Shown: in pieces, positions 8,531-17,241 of the stretch
Layout of the letters: each line of letters opens with the position of its first letter
Position numbering within the stretch: the first letter of the stretch is position 1
Assembly: GCF_009617755.1 (NCBI RefSeq)
Contig: NZ_BGZH01000002.1
Coordinates: forward strand, 310,001-374,000
Source of the DNA: Marinobacter salsuginis
Lineage (GTDB): Bacteria; Pseudomonadota; Gammaproteobacteria; Pseudomonadales; Oleiphilaceae
Direction: 5' to 3'
Length of the DNA stretch: 64,000 nucleotides
Made by a program: the position numbers and the translations under genes
The notes under the pieces: generated by a model
Told to the model about the DNA's origin: nothing
Database searches by the model: none
The model's input: the letters and a program-made list of their open reading frames with translations, nothing else

Positions 8531-8875
8531 CTACTTTTTCACCCACTTGCCGCCCATTTGCACGTACTGGCCGGACGGAGTCTTCTCGATCGCCTTCTTG
8601 CCTGCAACCGTCTCCACCTGGGTGACGGGAATGTTGTGTTTCTCAGCGATCCGCTTGTACTCATCCCGGCGGGCGCTATTGATGGCTTCCACCACTTCGC
8701 TGGCCTGCCCTTCGGCGCGCACCACCTCCAGATAACCCGTTGGCGTTTCTCCAACCAGCCCCTGTTGCTTGACCGATTCCAGTTTCTGCTTGGCTTCGTC
8801 CAGCCCCATGGCAAGAACGGAGGCGCTGATACCGAACGCCAGAACCAGCGCAAACATCTGCATCAATCGTTTCAT
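8531..8875 (-). CDS. ydbL: YdbL family periplasmic protein (DUF1318)
   Basis: The 114-residue product has a signal peptide (LMQMFALVLAFGISASVLA) and a small alpha/beta domain ending in QMGGKWVKK, the YdbL/DUF1318 pattern. It is the last gene of a ydbH-ynbE-ydbL operon, in the order known from enterobacteria. YdbL is thought to assist assembly of the YnbE-YdbH bridge that moves phospholipids between the two membranes. The start ATG has a ribosome site in AGGGGTTAACG. Confidence 0.9.
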   Translation of the reverse strand: MKRLMQMFALVLAFGISASVLAMGLDEAKQKLESVKQQGLVGETPTGYLEVVRAEGQASEVVEAINSARRDEYKRIAEKHNIPVTQVETVAGKKAIEKTPSGQYVQMGGKWVKK

Positions 8876-8904
8876 CGTTAACCCCTCAAACTTTCCGCGT
8901 ACAG

Positions 8905-9120
8905 TCAGAACAGACCCTGTTCGCTGAACAGGTCATCCACTTCCTTATCCACTTTCACGTAGATTTCGTGCTGGATTTTCACGTTCAGGTTGACCGTAAT
9001 CGGCTCTTTGGGTGCCGCCATCTGCACTGTGGGTGTGCAGGCCGCCATGGCCATTGGCAGCATCGCTGTCATCAGTATTCTCGCATATGGCGGCCTTTCC
9101 GGCCGCAAGGGCTTTCTCAT
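8905..9120 (-). CDS. ynbE: YnbE family outer-membrane lipoprotein
   Basis: A 71-residue protein with a lipobox (MAMAACTP) and the YnbE signature NLNVKIQHEIYVKVDKEVDDLF. Known YnbE multimerises on the end of YdbH and links it to the outer membrane. The ATG overlaps the ydbH stop by 4 bp, so translation is probably coupled. The N-terminal leader is longer than usual because of the basic stretch RKPLRPERPPYAR; a later start at the next Met would give a tighter signal peptide. Confidence 0.88.
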   Translation of the reverse strand: MRKPLRPERPPYARILMTAMLPMAMAACTPTVQMAAPKEPITVNLNVKIQHEIYVKVDKEVDDLFSEQGLF

Positions 9121-10664
9121 GGTGCTGTCTCCTCACCGGATTCCTGCAGCAACTCCCGGACACGTCTGGTAACGGCTTCATTCACCCGGCCACTCAACTG
9201 AAGACTGGTCAGCAGCGCCGGAATGTCTTCCTCAAGATTGACATTGAGCACGACTGGCTGCCCGCCCCTGAGCTCCGGGTTTTTACCTTCAAGTCGTAGG
9301 CCCAGCGTCAACTTACCCTGTTCATCGTAGTCTATCGTGCTGTTAAGCACTGAATAGTGAAAGTTTTGCAACGCCTGAACCACAACATCCATGGCCTGAT
9401 TGCCACCCAGCATTGCCTGAAGCTTGTCCGCCGGCAGCTGCAAACGGCCACCCGGGTCTATGGCTGACACTGTTCCTGCACTCACCTGCACCCCGTCGCC
9501 ACTGATACCCAGAGGGATTCTTCCACGAAGCTGCCCGCTTCCGGACAACCCCTCCGCTGGATACACCGCCATCAGACGGCTCAGGGAGATATCCTCAACC
9601 TCAACGGGGATACGGCCAGAGCCACCTGCCAACTCGTACACCGCAGGAGGAACTCTGAGCGTACCTTCAAGGAACCGGGCTCTGGCCTGCTGAACCTCCA
9701 GAGTTCCGGCCAGCAGTTCCGTCATCGGGGCGTTGTAGTTCGCCGAGAACCGAACCGAGCTGACGGGGATGCCGGCATTGATCTCACCAACGGCCAGGTC
9801 CCTGAAACTGCCCGCCACCTGCGAATTCTCAAGAGATACCCGCACCCGGCCTGAGAGTCCGGACACGGCCGTGCGGTTATACACACCCCCGACATCCTGC
9901 AAATCCGCGATCCCACTGGCTTCAAGCTCACCGCCCCTGCCGGTGGAAACTGCCATCCGAAGGCGGGCATTGCCGGAATCGACGGTCAGAAGATCCGGCC
10001 AGCCAGACAGAGTGCCTGCCAGGGCCCGAACGCCCTGTTTACCGTCGATAACAGACTCGATAGCAACCGAAACGCCGCCATCGGGGTCAAGCTGAACGTC
10101 GAGATCGGCGGAGAAACCAGAGTCAGAAACCAAGGTTCCCTGGACGCGGAGTTCGGAAAGGCGACCTTCTGCCCTTCCCTCGAAGTTCCATGCCTGCGGC
10201 AACAGGATCGGATGCTCAACACGGGTGGCAGAAACGGCGATATCGCCGTCAATCGCAATTCGGTCTGCCCAGGAGCCTGACGCGCCATAGTCCAATGTAA
10301 CGGTGGAATTGCTCAGGTCTGTGCGCAGGGTGTTGAACCTCAACGGCTGCTCCGCCCCGGTATAGGCGAGATATTCCGTGATAATCAGGGAGGAAGGAGC
10401 AAATTCGATAATCGCAGAATCACTATCGGCCGTGACAGAGGGTCTGATATCCGCCTGGCTTCCGGTGACTTCCCAACCACCAGACCGGATATCCGGCAAC
10501 GCCATGCCTATCGAGCCCTGATCAATGGCAAAAGACCAGCCTGCGACTGCCAGGGGCCAGGCGAGCAGTGCCGGGCCACCGATCCAGAAAAGCCGACGTC
10601 CGATGCGTCTGGACTGTACGGACCCTTTATCGGGCAAAACGACACTCCTGTCGATCCGGTTCAC
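9117..10664 (-). CDS. ydbH: YdbH family AsmA-like intermembrane lipid transport protein (short form)
   Basis: A single N-terminal membrane helix (ALLAWPLAVAGWSFAI) is followed by a long beta-rich region of repeated strands typical of AsmA-like bridge proteins, and by the C-terminal YdbH domain (DYDEQGKLTLGLRLEGKNPEL, LNVNLEEDIPALLTSLQLSGRV). YdbH spans the periplasm and, with YnbE and YdbL, moves phospholipids to the outer membrane, in partial redundancy with TamB and YhdP. At 515 residues it is much shorter than E. coli YdbH (about 880). The frame is intact, so this is a short homologue and not an obvious truncation. Its start overlaps the stop of the upstream GNAT/nitrilase gene by 4 bp. 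Confidence 0.85.
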   Translation of the reverse strand: MNRIDRSVVLPDKGSVQSRRIGRRLFWIGGPALLAWPLAVAGWSFAIDQGSIGMALPDIRSGGWEVTGSQADIRPSVTADSDSAIIEFAPSSLIITEYLAYTGAEQPLRFNTLRTDLSNSTVTLDYGASGSWADRIAIDGDIAVSATRVEHPILLPQAWNFEGRAEGRLSELRVQGTLVSDSGFSADLDVQLDPDGGVSVAIESVIDGKQGVRALAGTLSGWPDLLTVDSGNARLRMAVSTGRGGELEASGIADLQDVGGVYNRTAVSGLSGRVRVSLENSQVAGSFRDLAVGEINAGIPVSSVRFSANYNAPMTELLAGTLEVQQARARFLEGTLRVPPAVYELAGGSGRIPVEVEDISLSRLMAVYPAEGLSGSGQLRGRIPLGISGDGVQVSAGTVSAIDPGGRLQLPADKLQAMLGGNQAMDVVVQALQNFHYSVLNSTIDYDEQGKLTLGLRLEGKNPELRGGQPVVLNVNLEEDIPALLTSLQLSGRVNEAVTRRVRELLQESGEETAP

Positions 10665-12235
10665 TCACCGCGCCAGGTCACGCTGTAAAGATCGTGCCGG
10701 CGGTCCTGAAGGTTTTTCACGGTACCACTGTTGCGGGCGGTGATCAGCACTTCCGGGCGCAGATCGGCAAAAGCGACGGTTTCCACGTTGGGTTCCGTGT
10801 CAGCAGCAATGCCATCCCGGGCAAACGGAAAGTCGCAGGGTGTCAGGATGCAACTCTGTCCGTACTGGATTTCCATGTTCGGAACGTTCGGCAGGTTGCC
10901 CACGTTGCCGGACAACACCAAGTAGACCTGGTTTTCAACGGCCCTGGCCTGACAGCAGTAGCGCACCCGCAAATAGCTTTGCCGTTCGTCGGTACAGAAG
11001 GGCACAAAGATAATATGCACGCCCTGATCCACCAGATGCCGGGTCAACTCCGGAAACTCCGCGTCATAGCAAATCAGCACGCCAATTGTGCCACAGTCGG
11101 TCTCGATGGCGCTGACCCGGTTACCGCCCTGCACGTTCCACCAAAAGGCCTCGTTGGGCGTCGGATGGATCTTGGGCTGGCTGAACACCTGGCCATCCCT
11201 GAGAAACACGTACGCCATGTTCCGGATGGTGCCGTCTTCCTCACGGACCGGGGTGGAGCCGGCCACAATATTGATGTTATAGCGCAACGCCAGATCGCGC
11301 ATCAGTTCGCGGTAGCGCTCGGCGTAATGAGTAACGGCGGCAAAGGTCTCGGCGGGGCTGCCCTTGCGGGCCTCAATGGACAGAAGCTGCAGGGTGAACA
11401 GCTCCGGAAACACGACAAAGTCGCCTTTGTAGGTGGAAACAACGTCCACGAAATACCGGACAATCTCACTGAATTCATCGAACGACGCTACCGGGCGTTG
11501 CTGATACTGAACCGTGCCGATTCGCACGGTATCGCGCATGCGCTGACCGTACCGTTTCCTGCGCCCGTTTTTCTCGGATTGGGGTACTTTCGGATTGCGC
11601 CAGACCAGGTGAATGCCATAGCCCATGGAGTCGTGATCGGCGTCGAGATAATGCGGAATGATACCGTGTACCTCGAACCCCTGATGAAGCTGGAAGGACA
11701 GCACCGGATCCTTCTGTTCCTTGCTCCGGATCGCTTCGACGTATTCTTCGACACTGGTGAATTTCTTGAGGCGCTGGCGCAGACTCGGCAATCTCCCGGC
11801 GAAGACCACACCCTGCAACCCCAGCGTCTGGCATAACTGCTTGCGCTCGTTGTAGAGCCGCTCACCGATGCGGTAGCCACGGCATTCCGGATCAACACAG
11901 ACTTCCATTCCGTAGAGCCAGTCGCCTTCCGGATCATGCCTTGAGGCATAGCCATTGCCGGTTATGGACGTCCAGTCGTGAGCGGCCAGGGCGATCTCCT
12001 CGGCGATCCGGAACGTGGCACAGTAGCCGACTACAGTATCCCCAAGCATGGCGACAAACTGCCCGTCAGGAAAGGTATTGATCTGCCCGGTCAGCGGCCC
12101 CTTGGTGTAGCCGTACATGCCTGTGCCTTCATAAACCCGACGGCTGAGCTGGATGATGCCGGGAATATCCGCCAGCGTGGCATTGCGGACATACAGGCGC
12201 TGATCAGGATCGGAAAACGGGGGACACATAGACAC
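10661..12235 (-). CDS. GNAT acetyltransferase fused to a nitrilase-family carbon-nitrogen hydrolase
   Basis: The 524-residue protein has a GNAT N-acetyltransferase domain at about residues 14-215 (acetyl-CoA loop around RGYRIGERLYNERKQL) and a carbon-nitrogen hydrolase domain from about 235. The hydrolase triad is visible: Glu278 in FPELFT, Lys355 in QPKIHPTP and Cys389 in LICYDAEFPE. This two-domain layout is a known conserved family with no firm substrate; it could acylate and deamidate the same small metabolite or peptide. The stop overlaps the ydbH start by 4 bp, which places it first in that operon. No ThpR-operon coupling is seen (67 bp gap upstream). Confidence 0.9.
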   Translation of the reverse strand: MSMCPPFSDPDQRLYVRNATLADIPGIIQLSRRVYEGTGMYGYTKGPLTGQINTFPDGQFVAMLGDTVVGYCATFRIAEEIALAAHDWTSITGNGYASRHDPEGDWLYGMEVCVDPECRGYRIGERLYNERKQLCQTLGLQGVVFAGRLPSLRQRLKKFTSVEEYVEAIRSKEQKDPVLSFQLHQGFEVHGIIPHYLDADHDSMGYGIHLVWRNPKVPQSEKNGRRKRYGQRMRDTVRIGTVQYQQRPVASFDEFSEIVRYFVDVVSTYKGDFVVFPELFTLQLLSIEARKGSPAETFAAVTHYAERYRELMRDLALRYNINIVAGSTPVREEDGTIRNMAYVFLRDGQVFSQPKIHPTPNEAFWWNVQGGNRVSAIETDCGTIGVLICYDAEFPELTRHLVDQGVHIIFVPFCTDERQSYLRVRYCCQARAVENQVYLVLSGNVGNLPNVPNMEIQYGQSCILTPCDFPFARDGIAADTEPNVETVAFADLRPEVLITARNSGTVKNLQDRRHDLYSVTWRGE

Positions 12236-12301
12236 CTCAGCAAAGGCGTTGATTTGCCCTCATCTTTGGTGGAGCAACGGCTTTTCGTCAAGCTAAATCC
12301 G

Positions 12302-12844
12302 TTACCCGGGCCCACTCAGCGGGAAGCGTTCGATGACACGATACTCAGACCCTGCCGGGCCCGGTTTGCTATCGAACAGGGCGAACTCGGTTACCGCAAA
12401 TTGCCCGAACACGGATGCACCCTGTTCGGCCAGCAGGCGCTCAACAGAGCCCGGCTGTCGCTTGAATCTGGCCAGGGTAATATGCGGAAGAAAGGACCGG
12501 CGCTCCGCCTCAAACCCGAGCTTCTCCATTCGCTGCCCAAGCGCCTCGTGGATGTCGGCCACCGGCGCTTCCGGCTGAACGCCGGCCCAAAGGTTCCGCG
12601 GCCTCCGCGACTGGCCGAAACAGCCCAGGCCAGAGACTTCCAGCTCGAAAGGGGTTGGTCGAATTGCACGGGCAGAATCAACCACGGCTTCCAGACGGCT
12701 CTCTTCCACCCCACCCAGGAACAGCAGTGTGATGTGCAATTGTTCGGCACTCTGCCATTTGGCGCCCGGCACCGAGACCCTGACGTTCAGCAAGCGCTCC
12801 TTGATTTCGGAGGGGAGCTCCAGGCCGAAGAAGATCCGTGGCAA
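12302..12844 (-). CDS. thpR: RNA 2',3'-cyclic phosphodiesterase (2'-5' RNA ligase family)
   Basis: Two HxTx motifs mark the 2H phosphoesterase family: HITLLFLG (His37) and HITLARF (His121). Length (180 aa) and the start MPRIFFGLELP fit ThpR/LigT. The enzyme opens 2',3'-cyclic phosphates and can join tRNA halves in a reversible reaction. The gene follows the SDR gene by only 4 bp and is probably co-transcribed with it. Confidence 0.92.
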   Translation of the reverse strand: MPRIFFGLELPSEIKERLLNVRVSVPGAKWQSAEQLHITLLFLGGVEESRLEAVVDSARAIRPTPFELEVSGLGCFGQSRRPRNLWAGVQPEAPVADIHEALGQRMEKLGFEAERRSFLPHITLARFKRQPGSVERLLAEQGASVFGQFAVTEFALFDSKPGPAGSEYRVIERFPLSGPG

Positions 12845-12848
12845 TTCC

Positions 12849-13607
12849 TTATTCCTCGTAGATCATCTTGCGTACCATGCCGCCATCTGCCACGAAGTTC
12901 TGACCGGTGATAAACGAAGCTTCGGGCGATATCAGGTAAGCCGCCAATGAGGCGATATCACCGGGCTGCCCTACTCTGCCCGCCGGATGTTGCAAGTGAT
13001 CGGTTTCGGAGAGCGGTTCAAACTCTTCTGAGTCCCCCTGCCAGGCCCGGGTATCGATCCAGCCCGGACTGATACAGTTAACCCGGACATCCGGACCAAG
13101 GCTCACGGCCAGGGCATGGGTCAGAGCCACAATGCCTCCCTTGGTGGCGGCATACGCCTCCGTGTCTGGCTCGGATTGAAGCGCCCTTGTCGAGGCCATG
13201 TTTACGATAGCGCCTTTCGTTTTTCGAAGGTGCGGTACCGAGTGTTTGGTGACCAGGAACGGCCCGGTCAGGTTCACATCCAGCCGACGCTGCCACTGTT
13301 CAAGGCTCAGCTCCTCCACCGGTCCGGTCTCCGGATTGGCGATTCCGGCGTTGTTGATAACGGCGTCCAGGCGGCCGCCCCAGCGGAGAGTCTCGGCAAC
13401 GATACGCTCCACATCGGTTTCCGAGGTCACATCGCCTGGCAGAAAGCGCAGTTGGTGCTCGGCACTGGCGGCCAATCGCTCACCCACGGCCTTGTCGGTA
13501 TCACAGAACGCCACTTTCCAACCGGCACCGGCCAGGTGAAGCACGATGCCCCGGCCGATGCCCCGAGCGCCGCCCGTTACCAATGCGACGCGATCTGTTT
13601 GGCTCAA
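12849..13607 (-). CDS. Short-chain dehydrogenase/reductase
   Basis: A classical SDR of 252 residues. It has TGGARGIG as the nucleotide-binding loop, NNAGIA, the catalytic YAATK pair, and SPGWIDTRAW after it, with an ending (FVADGGMVRKM) close to the FabG-type C-terminus. An Asp/Lys pair after strand 2 (CDTDKA) would suit NAD(H). The substrate is unknown. A good ribosome site (AGGAGG) precedes the ATG. It is linked to thpR downstream. Confidence 0.88.
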   Translation of the reverse strand: MSQTDRVALVTGGARGIGRGIVLHLAGAGWKVAFCDTDKAVGERLAASAEHQLRFLPGDVTSETDVERIVAETLRWGGRLDAVINNAGIANPETGPVEELSLEQWQRRLDVNLTGPFLVTKHSVPHLRKTKGAIVNMASTRALQSEPDTEAYAATKGGIVALTHALAVSLGPDVRVNCISPGWIDTRAWQGDSEEFEPLSETDHLQHPAGRVGQPGDIASLAAYLISPEASFITGQNFVADGGMVRKMIYEE

Positions 13608-13637
13608 AACAACCTCCTTTTTGGCTGATCCGCCGAC

Positions 13638-14330
13638 TTACTCAACCTTCGGCGTGGGCCTGACAAGAATTTCGTTGACATCCACATGTGCCGGTTGCGC
13701 CACGGCATACATGACCGCATTGGCAATGTCTTCCGGCTTCAGTGCGTGGCCAGGACGTTCATCGAAGAAAGGCGTGTCTACCATGCCTGGCTCAATCAGG
13801 GTAACGCGGATACCGGAGCCACGAAGCTCCTCACGAACACCATATCCAATGGCGGAAACCGCCCATTTGGTCGCACTGTACATGGAACCGGGGATGGTGG
13901 TACGGCCTGCCGCAGAGCCGGTAAGCAGCAAGTGGCCCTTGCTCTCCCTGAGTGCTGGCATGCAGTGCTGAAGCGTGAGCCCGACACCGTAGATATTGGT
14001 GAGGATCATGTCCTTCCAGACCTCAGGATCAGCGCCACTGAATCCGCCCGGCTCACCGCCCCGGCCGGCATTGGCGAACACCGCATCAATACGGCCAAAG
14101 GCTTTCAGAGCCTGGTCGACCATGTTCTTCTGATCATCACCGCTCTGGACGTCACACTGCACCGTCAACACCGTGTCCTCGCCACCCAGTTCCTGTTGCA
14201 GGCCTTTGAGCTTGTCTTCGGAACGGGCCGCCAGCACCAGACGATAGCCTTGTTTCGCCGCTGCTCGCGCTGTCTCTGCACCAATACCCGACGACGCGCC
14301 GGTGATCAGCATTACAGGTTGGTCTGCCAT
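13638..14330 (-). CDS. Short-chain dehydrogenase/reductase (YdfG/classical type)
   Basis: From ATG 14330, which has AGGAGA seven bases upstream, the product is 230 residues. Motifs are TGASSGIG, NAGRGGEPGG, the catalytic YSATK and EPGMVDTPFF. AARSEDKL after the second strand carries the Arg found in NADP(H)-preferring enzymes. A longer frame to 14384 lacks a ribosome site. The gene lies 30 bp upstream of the next SDR; the substrate is unknown. Confidence 0.87.
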   Translation of the reverse strand: MADQPVMLITGASSGIGAETARAAAKQGYRLVLAARSEDKLKGLQQELGGEDTVLTVQCDVQSGDDQKNMVDQALKAFGRIDAVFANAGRGGEPGGFSGADPEVWKDMILTNIYGVGLTLQHCMPALRESKGHLLLTGSAAGRTTIPGSMYSATKWAVSAIGYGVREELRGSGIRVTLIEPGMVDTPFFDERPGHALKPEDIANAVMYAVAQPAHVDVNEILVRPTPKVE

Positions 14331-14396
14331 AAGATTCGTCTCCTGTTGCTTGTGATATGTGGTTAGGGCTACGCCCGCTGACACCAGATCGATCAG

Positions 14397-14723
14397 TCAG
14401 TAGATTTGCAGCAGGATCAGGGTGAGGATGGCGAAGGCGAACAGGAACCAGCGGGCGTAGTGGTCGGGGCGATCCTCATCGTCGCTGACCGCGCGGCTGA
14501 CACTGCCACCGGAAGTCTGCTCATACTCTGACACCAGTTGTCTTGCCCGGTAGAGATCCTCGTCATCGACATGGACATTACTGAAACCTGCGGCACCGAT
14601 CTCGCCCATTGCCCCCTGGAGATAGTGGCCGCCCACATAAGCCTCAATACCGTTGGCTTCCAACAGACCTGCCACGATGTGGGCTTCGGTTATGTCTTTG
14701 GCCCGATAGGCAATTTGCAACAC
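14397..14723 (-). CDS. DUF2007-domain membrane-tail protein
   Basis: 108 residues from a GTG start with GAAGGAG five bases upstream. The N-terminal ~70 residues form a small alpha/beta domain (IAYRAKDITEAHIVAGLLEANGIEAYV, then NVHVDDEDLYRARQLV), the DUF2007 'putative signal transducing protein' fold. An acidic linker and one C-terminal hydrophobic helix (WFLFAFAILTLILLQIY) follow. That layout suggests a tail-anchored sensor or adaptor. The function is unknown. Confidence 0.82.
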   Translation of the reverse strand: MLQIAYRAKDITEAHIVAGLLEANGIEAYVGGHYLQGAMGEIGAAGFSNVHVDDEDLYRARQLVSEYEQTSGGSVSRAVSDDEDRPDHYARWFLFAFAILTLILLQIY

Positions 14724-14829
14724 GCGACTCCTTCTGTGACCGTTCCGGGCAGAACCGGGACAAATCTGCGAGTATTATTTAAAGGATAGTTCGCCCCGCA
14801 ATGAGGGGCCAATAACGTACGGATCGACC

Positions 14830-15900
14830 ATGCTCTGGATTATTCTTGCCGTCATCGTATTCATTGTTGCCGCAACGTTTCTGCTGTTCCGGCTTGAAGA
14901 TCTGTCGCATCTGGACGGAGACAATCCTCCGGTTCGGGAGGGCAAACCAAGCCCGGCAAATCGCGAGGTACTGGGGCGCATCCGGGAGATGGGCGAGTCC
15001 TCCCGGGGACTTCGGGGCAAGGCAAGACTGATGGCGCTCCGCAAGCACATGGATGGCCTGAGTGAAGGGCTGGAACTGGCTTCCGAGTTTCGTTTCAACG
15101 CATCGCCCAGGGGAGAGTGGGTCCTGGCCCCGGGTTGCGATACGCGGCGGCGAGTTCTGTACATCCACGGGGGTGCCTGGGCTGCCGGCAGCCCCAGAAG
15201 CCATCGGGCGATTACGGACAGGCTGTCGGCGATCACTGGTGCCGCTGTTTTTGCCGTGGATTATCGGCTGATGCCTGAGAACCGTTTCATGGACGGTGTC
15301 CGGGATTGCCGGGATGCCTACTCCTGGCTGCTGAAGCACGGGCCGGACGGTGACGAGCCTTCAGACTTTATGTTGATCGCCGGGGATTCGGCCGGCGGCA
15401 GTCATACCCTGGGGCTCATTGCGTGGATTCGTGACAATGGCCTGCGACAGGCCGACGCCGCAATCGCTTTTTCGCCTTCCACCGATCTGACCCTGACGGC
15501 GCCGAGCAACCGCAACAACATTGGTACCGATCCCCTGCTCGGGCCTGTGTTCGGCGGCTTGTCGAAAATCCCCCTGCCAGTGATCTGGTGGGCCACCTTG
15601 GCGGCATTCCGGGTCTCACCGACAAGTCCTGTTGCCTCGCCACTGCGCGGGGACCTGAGGGACCTGCCACCAACACTGATACAGGCCAGCGACACCGAGA
15701 TGTTGCTGGACAATGCCCGTCGCTATGCCGCCAGGGCAAAGGCTGCCGGCTCTCCGGTCGCGCTCCACACCTGGCCAGGCATGGTGCATGTGTGGCAGAT
15801 ATTCGTGCCACTGCTCCCGGAAGCCGAAGAGGCCTTCGAGGATATCCGGGCCTTCCTGGCAGAGGTTGAATCTGGCGACCTGAGCCCGGCTTCGGCCTGA
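14830..15900 (+). CDS. Alpha/beta hydrolase of the hormone-sensitive lipase family
   Basis: The 356-residue protein begins with a membrane helix (LWIILAVIVFIVAATFLLF). The HSL oxyanion-hole motif HGGAW (113-117) and the nucleophile elbow GDSAGGS (Ser187) are clear. Later ASDTEMLLDNA and GMVHVW supply the likely Asp and His of the triad. Enzymes of this group hydrolyse short acyl esters. The N-terminal helix suggests anchoring at the inner membrane. The ATG at 14830 directly follows GGATCGACC. Confidence 0.88.
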   Translation: MLWIILAVIVFIVAATFLLFRLEDLSHLDGDNPPVREGKPSPANREVLGRIREMGESSRGLRGKARLMALRKHMDGLSEGLELASEFRFNASPRGEWVLAPGCDTRRRVLYIHGGAWAAGSPRSHRAITDRLSAITGAAVFAVDYRLMPENRFMDGVRDCRDAYSWLLKHGPDGDEPSDFMLIAGDSAGGSHTLGLIAWIRDNGLRQADAAIAFSPSTDLTLTAPSNRNNIGTDPLLGPVFGGLSKIPLPVIWWATLAAFRVSPTSPVASPLRGDLRDLPPTLIQASDTEMLLDNARRYAARAKAAGSPVALHTWPGMVHVWQIFVPLLPEAEEAFEDIRAFLAEVESGDLSPASA

Positions 15901-15925
15901 CTTTGAACAGTCGGTCGGGAACTGG

Positions 15926-16339
15926 CTAGACCGACACCTTGCCCCGCAGGGCCTTGGTTTTGCCTCGCTGGGTTTTACGATCCACCCGCTTGCGCTGGGC
16001 AGCGCGGGTCGGTTTGGTGGGTCGGCGGGCCTTGCGGGGCTTTACCGCCTCAAGAATCAGCTCTTTCAGCCGCTCCAGTGCATCTTCCTTGTTCAGTTCC
16101 AGGGTCCGAAAAGATTGCGCCTTGATGATCAGCACACCCTCTTTGCTGATTCGCTGATCATTGAGCGACATCAGCCGCTCCTTATAGAAAGGCGGCAAGG
16201 AAGAGTGTGGGATATCAAAGCGCAGGTGTACGGCGGAGGCCACTTTGTTCACGTTCTGGCCACCGGCACCCTGGGCGCGGATCTGGGTGATTTCGATCTC
16301 CCAGTCGCCAATTTCAACAGCGTTGGATATTTTCAGCAT
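15926..16339 (-). CDS. arfB: Ribosome-rescue peptidyl-tRNA hydrolase
   Basis: The GGQ motif (RAQGAGGQNVNKV) and a basic C-terminal tail (KARRPTKPTRAAQRKRVDRKTQRGKTK) are diagnostic of ArfB/YaeJ, which frees stalled ribosomes on non-stop mRNA. The tail enters the empty mRNA channel while GGQ drives peptidyl-tRNA hydrolysis. The 137-residue length matches the family. It converges on the hydrolase gene, with a 25-bp gap. Confidence 0.95.
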   Translation of the reverse strand: MLKISNAVEIGDWEIEITQIRAQGAGGQNVNKVASAVHLRFDIPHSSLPPFYKERLMSLNDQRISKEGVLIIKAQSFRTLELNKEDALERLKELILEAVKPRKARRPTKPTRAAQRKRVDRKTQRGKTKALRGKVSV

Positions 16340-16423
16340 CTGCTAAGGTTAACAAAATACGAACCAGCGGGCTCCCATGAGGACCGCTCCCCATTAAACC
16401 CGGGACAGGAAGCAGCCGACACC

Positions 16424-17092
16424 ATGTGCGGACGATTCACGTTTTATACACCTCCGGATACGCTGATCCTCGAGTTTTTTCCCGAAGGTATGGAAGTGGA
16501 CGGGCGCTTTAATCCCAGCTACAACATTCCGCCCGGTACTGGCATTCCCATGATCCGCATGAGCATGAACGGTAGCCTGATCATGGCGCACTCCCATTGG
16601 GGCTTTCGCCCGTCCTGGGCAGATGAAAAGGCCCCCGCCCCGATCAATGCCCGGGCAGAAACAGCGGCTACCTCGAAGTACTTCCGGGACGCCTTTGCCC
16701 ACCACCGCTGCCTGATTCCTGCCAATGGCTGGTACGAATGGCAGCAGAGTGAACAGGGCAAGACGCCTTACTACATCACGCCATCGGACACCGGGGAGAA
16801 TCCGGCCATTTTCTTTGCCGGTCTCTGGACACCGAGGGAGGGCGACGAAACCACCGCCTGCGCCATTATTACCGAGCCCGCCAGCGAGAGCCTGAAACAC
16901 ATTCATGATCGCCAACCAGTGGTACTCCACCCCGGCTGTCTGAGGGACTGGCTGAACCCGGAAATCAGTGATCGCACCCGGATACGGGCAGTAACCCACC
17001 GCCTGGACCCGGAACATCTGAAAGCCGTTCCCGTGTCCCAGGAGGTCAATAACCCGAGACATGACAGGCCGGACCTGATCCGGGAAACCTGA
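16424..17092 (+). CDS. yedK: HMCES/YedK-type abasic-site DNA-protein crosslinking protein
   Basis: The start is MCGRF at 16424; removal of Met exposes Cys2, which forms the thiazolidine link with abasic sites in single-stranded DNA. The other SRAP signatures are present: NPSYNIPPG, the NARAET segment holding the active-site Glu, GWYEW and the HDRQPVV segment with the active-site His. The ribosome site is in GGACAGGAAGC. Length (222 aa) is typical. The gene diverges from arfB. Confidence 0.93.
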   Translation: MCGRFTFYTPPDTLILEFFPEGMEVDGRFNPSYNIPPGTGIPMIRMSMNGSLIMAHSHWGFRPSWADEKAPAPINARAETAATSKYFRDAFAHHRCLIPANGWYEWQQSEQGKTPYYITPSDTGENPAIFFAGLWTPREGDETTACAIITEPASESLKHIHDRQPVVLHPGCLRDWLNPEISDRTRIRAVTHRLDPEHLKAVPVSQEVNNPRHDRPDLIRET

Positions 17093-17241
17093 TTGTCCGG
17101 AGGTTCGTGATCCCGGTTCGAGGCCTCCGGAATCAGCCGGTAAACCAATAACGAGATCTACAAAATCTCACGAATCGTAACCTGACATCAGGCGGCCCGG
17201 GGCTTAGAGTGTAGGCTGAGGACACCGATACAGGATTGAGC

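Noticed and set aside
11978..12910. Long plus-strand frame of ~310 codons opposite the GNAT-nitrilase and thpR genes
   Set aside because: It reads antisense to two genes with clear motifs (E278/K355/C389 and two HxTx), has no recognisable domain and no ribosome site. It is a GC-rich shadow frame.
15047..15062. ACATGGATGGCC inside the alpha/beta hydrolase gene, similar to the palindrome tips
   Set aside because: It is coding (KHMDGL), has no flanking inverted arms and no second hairpin at the right spacing.
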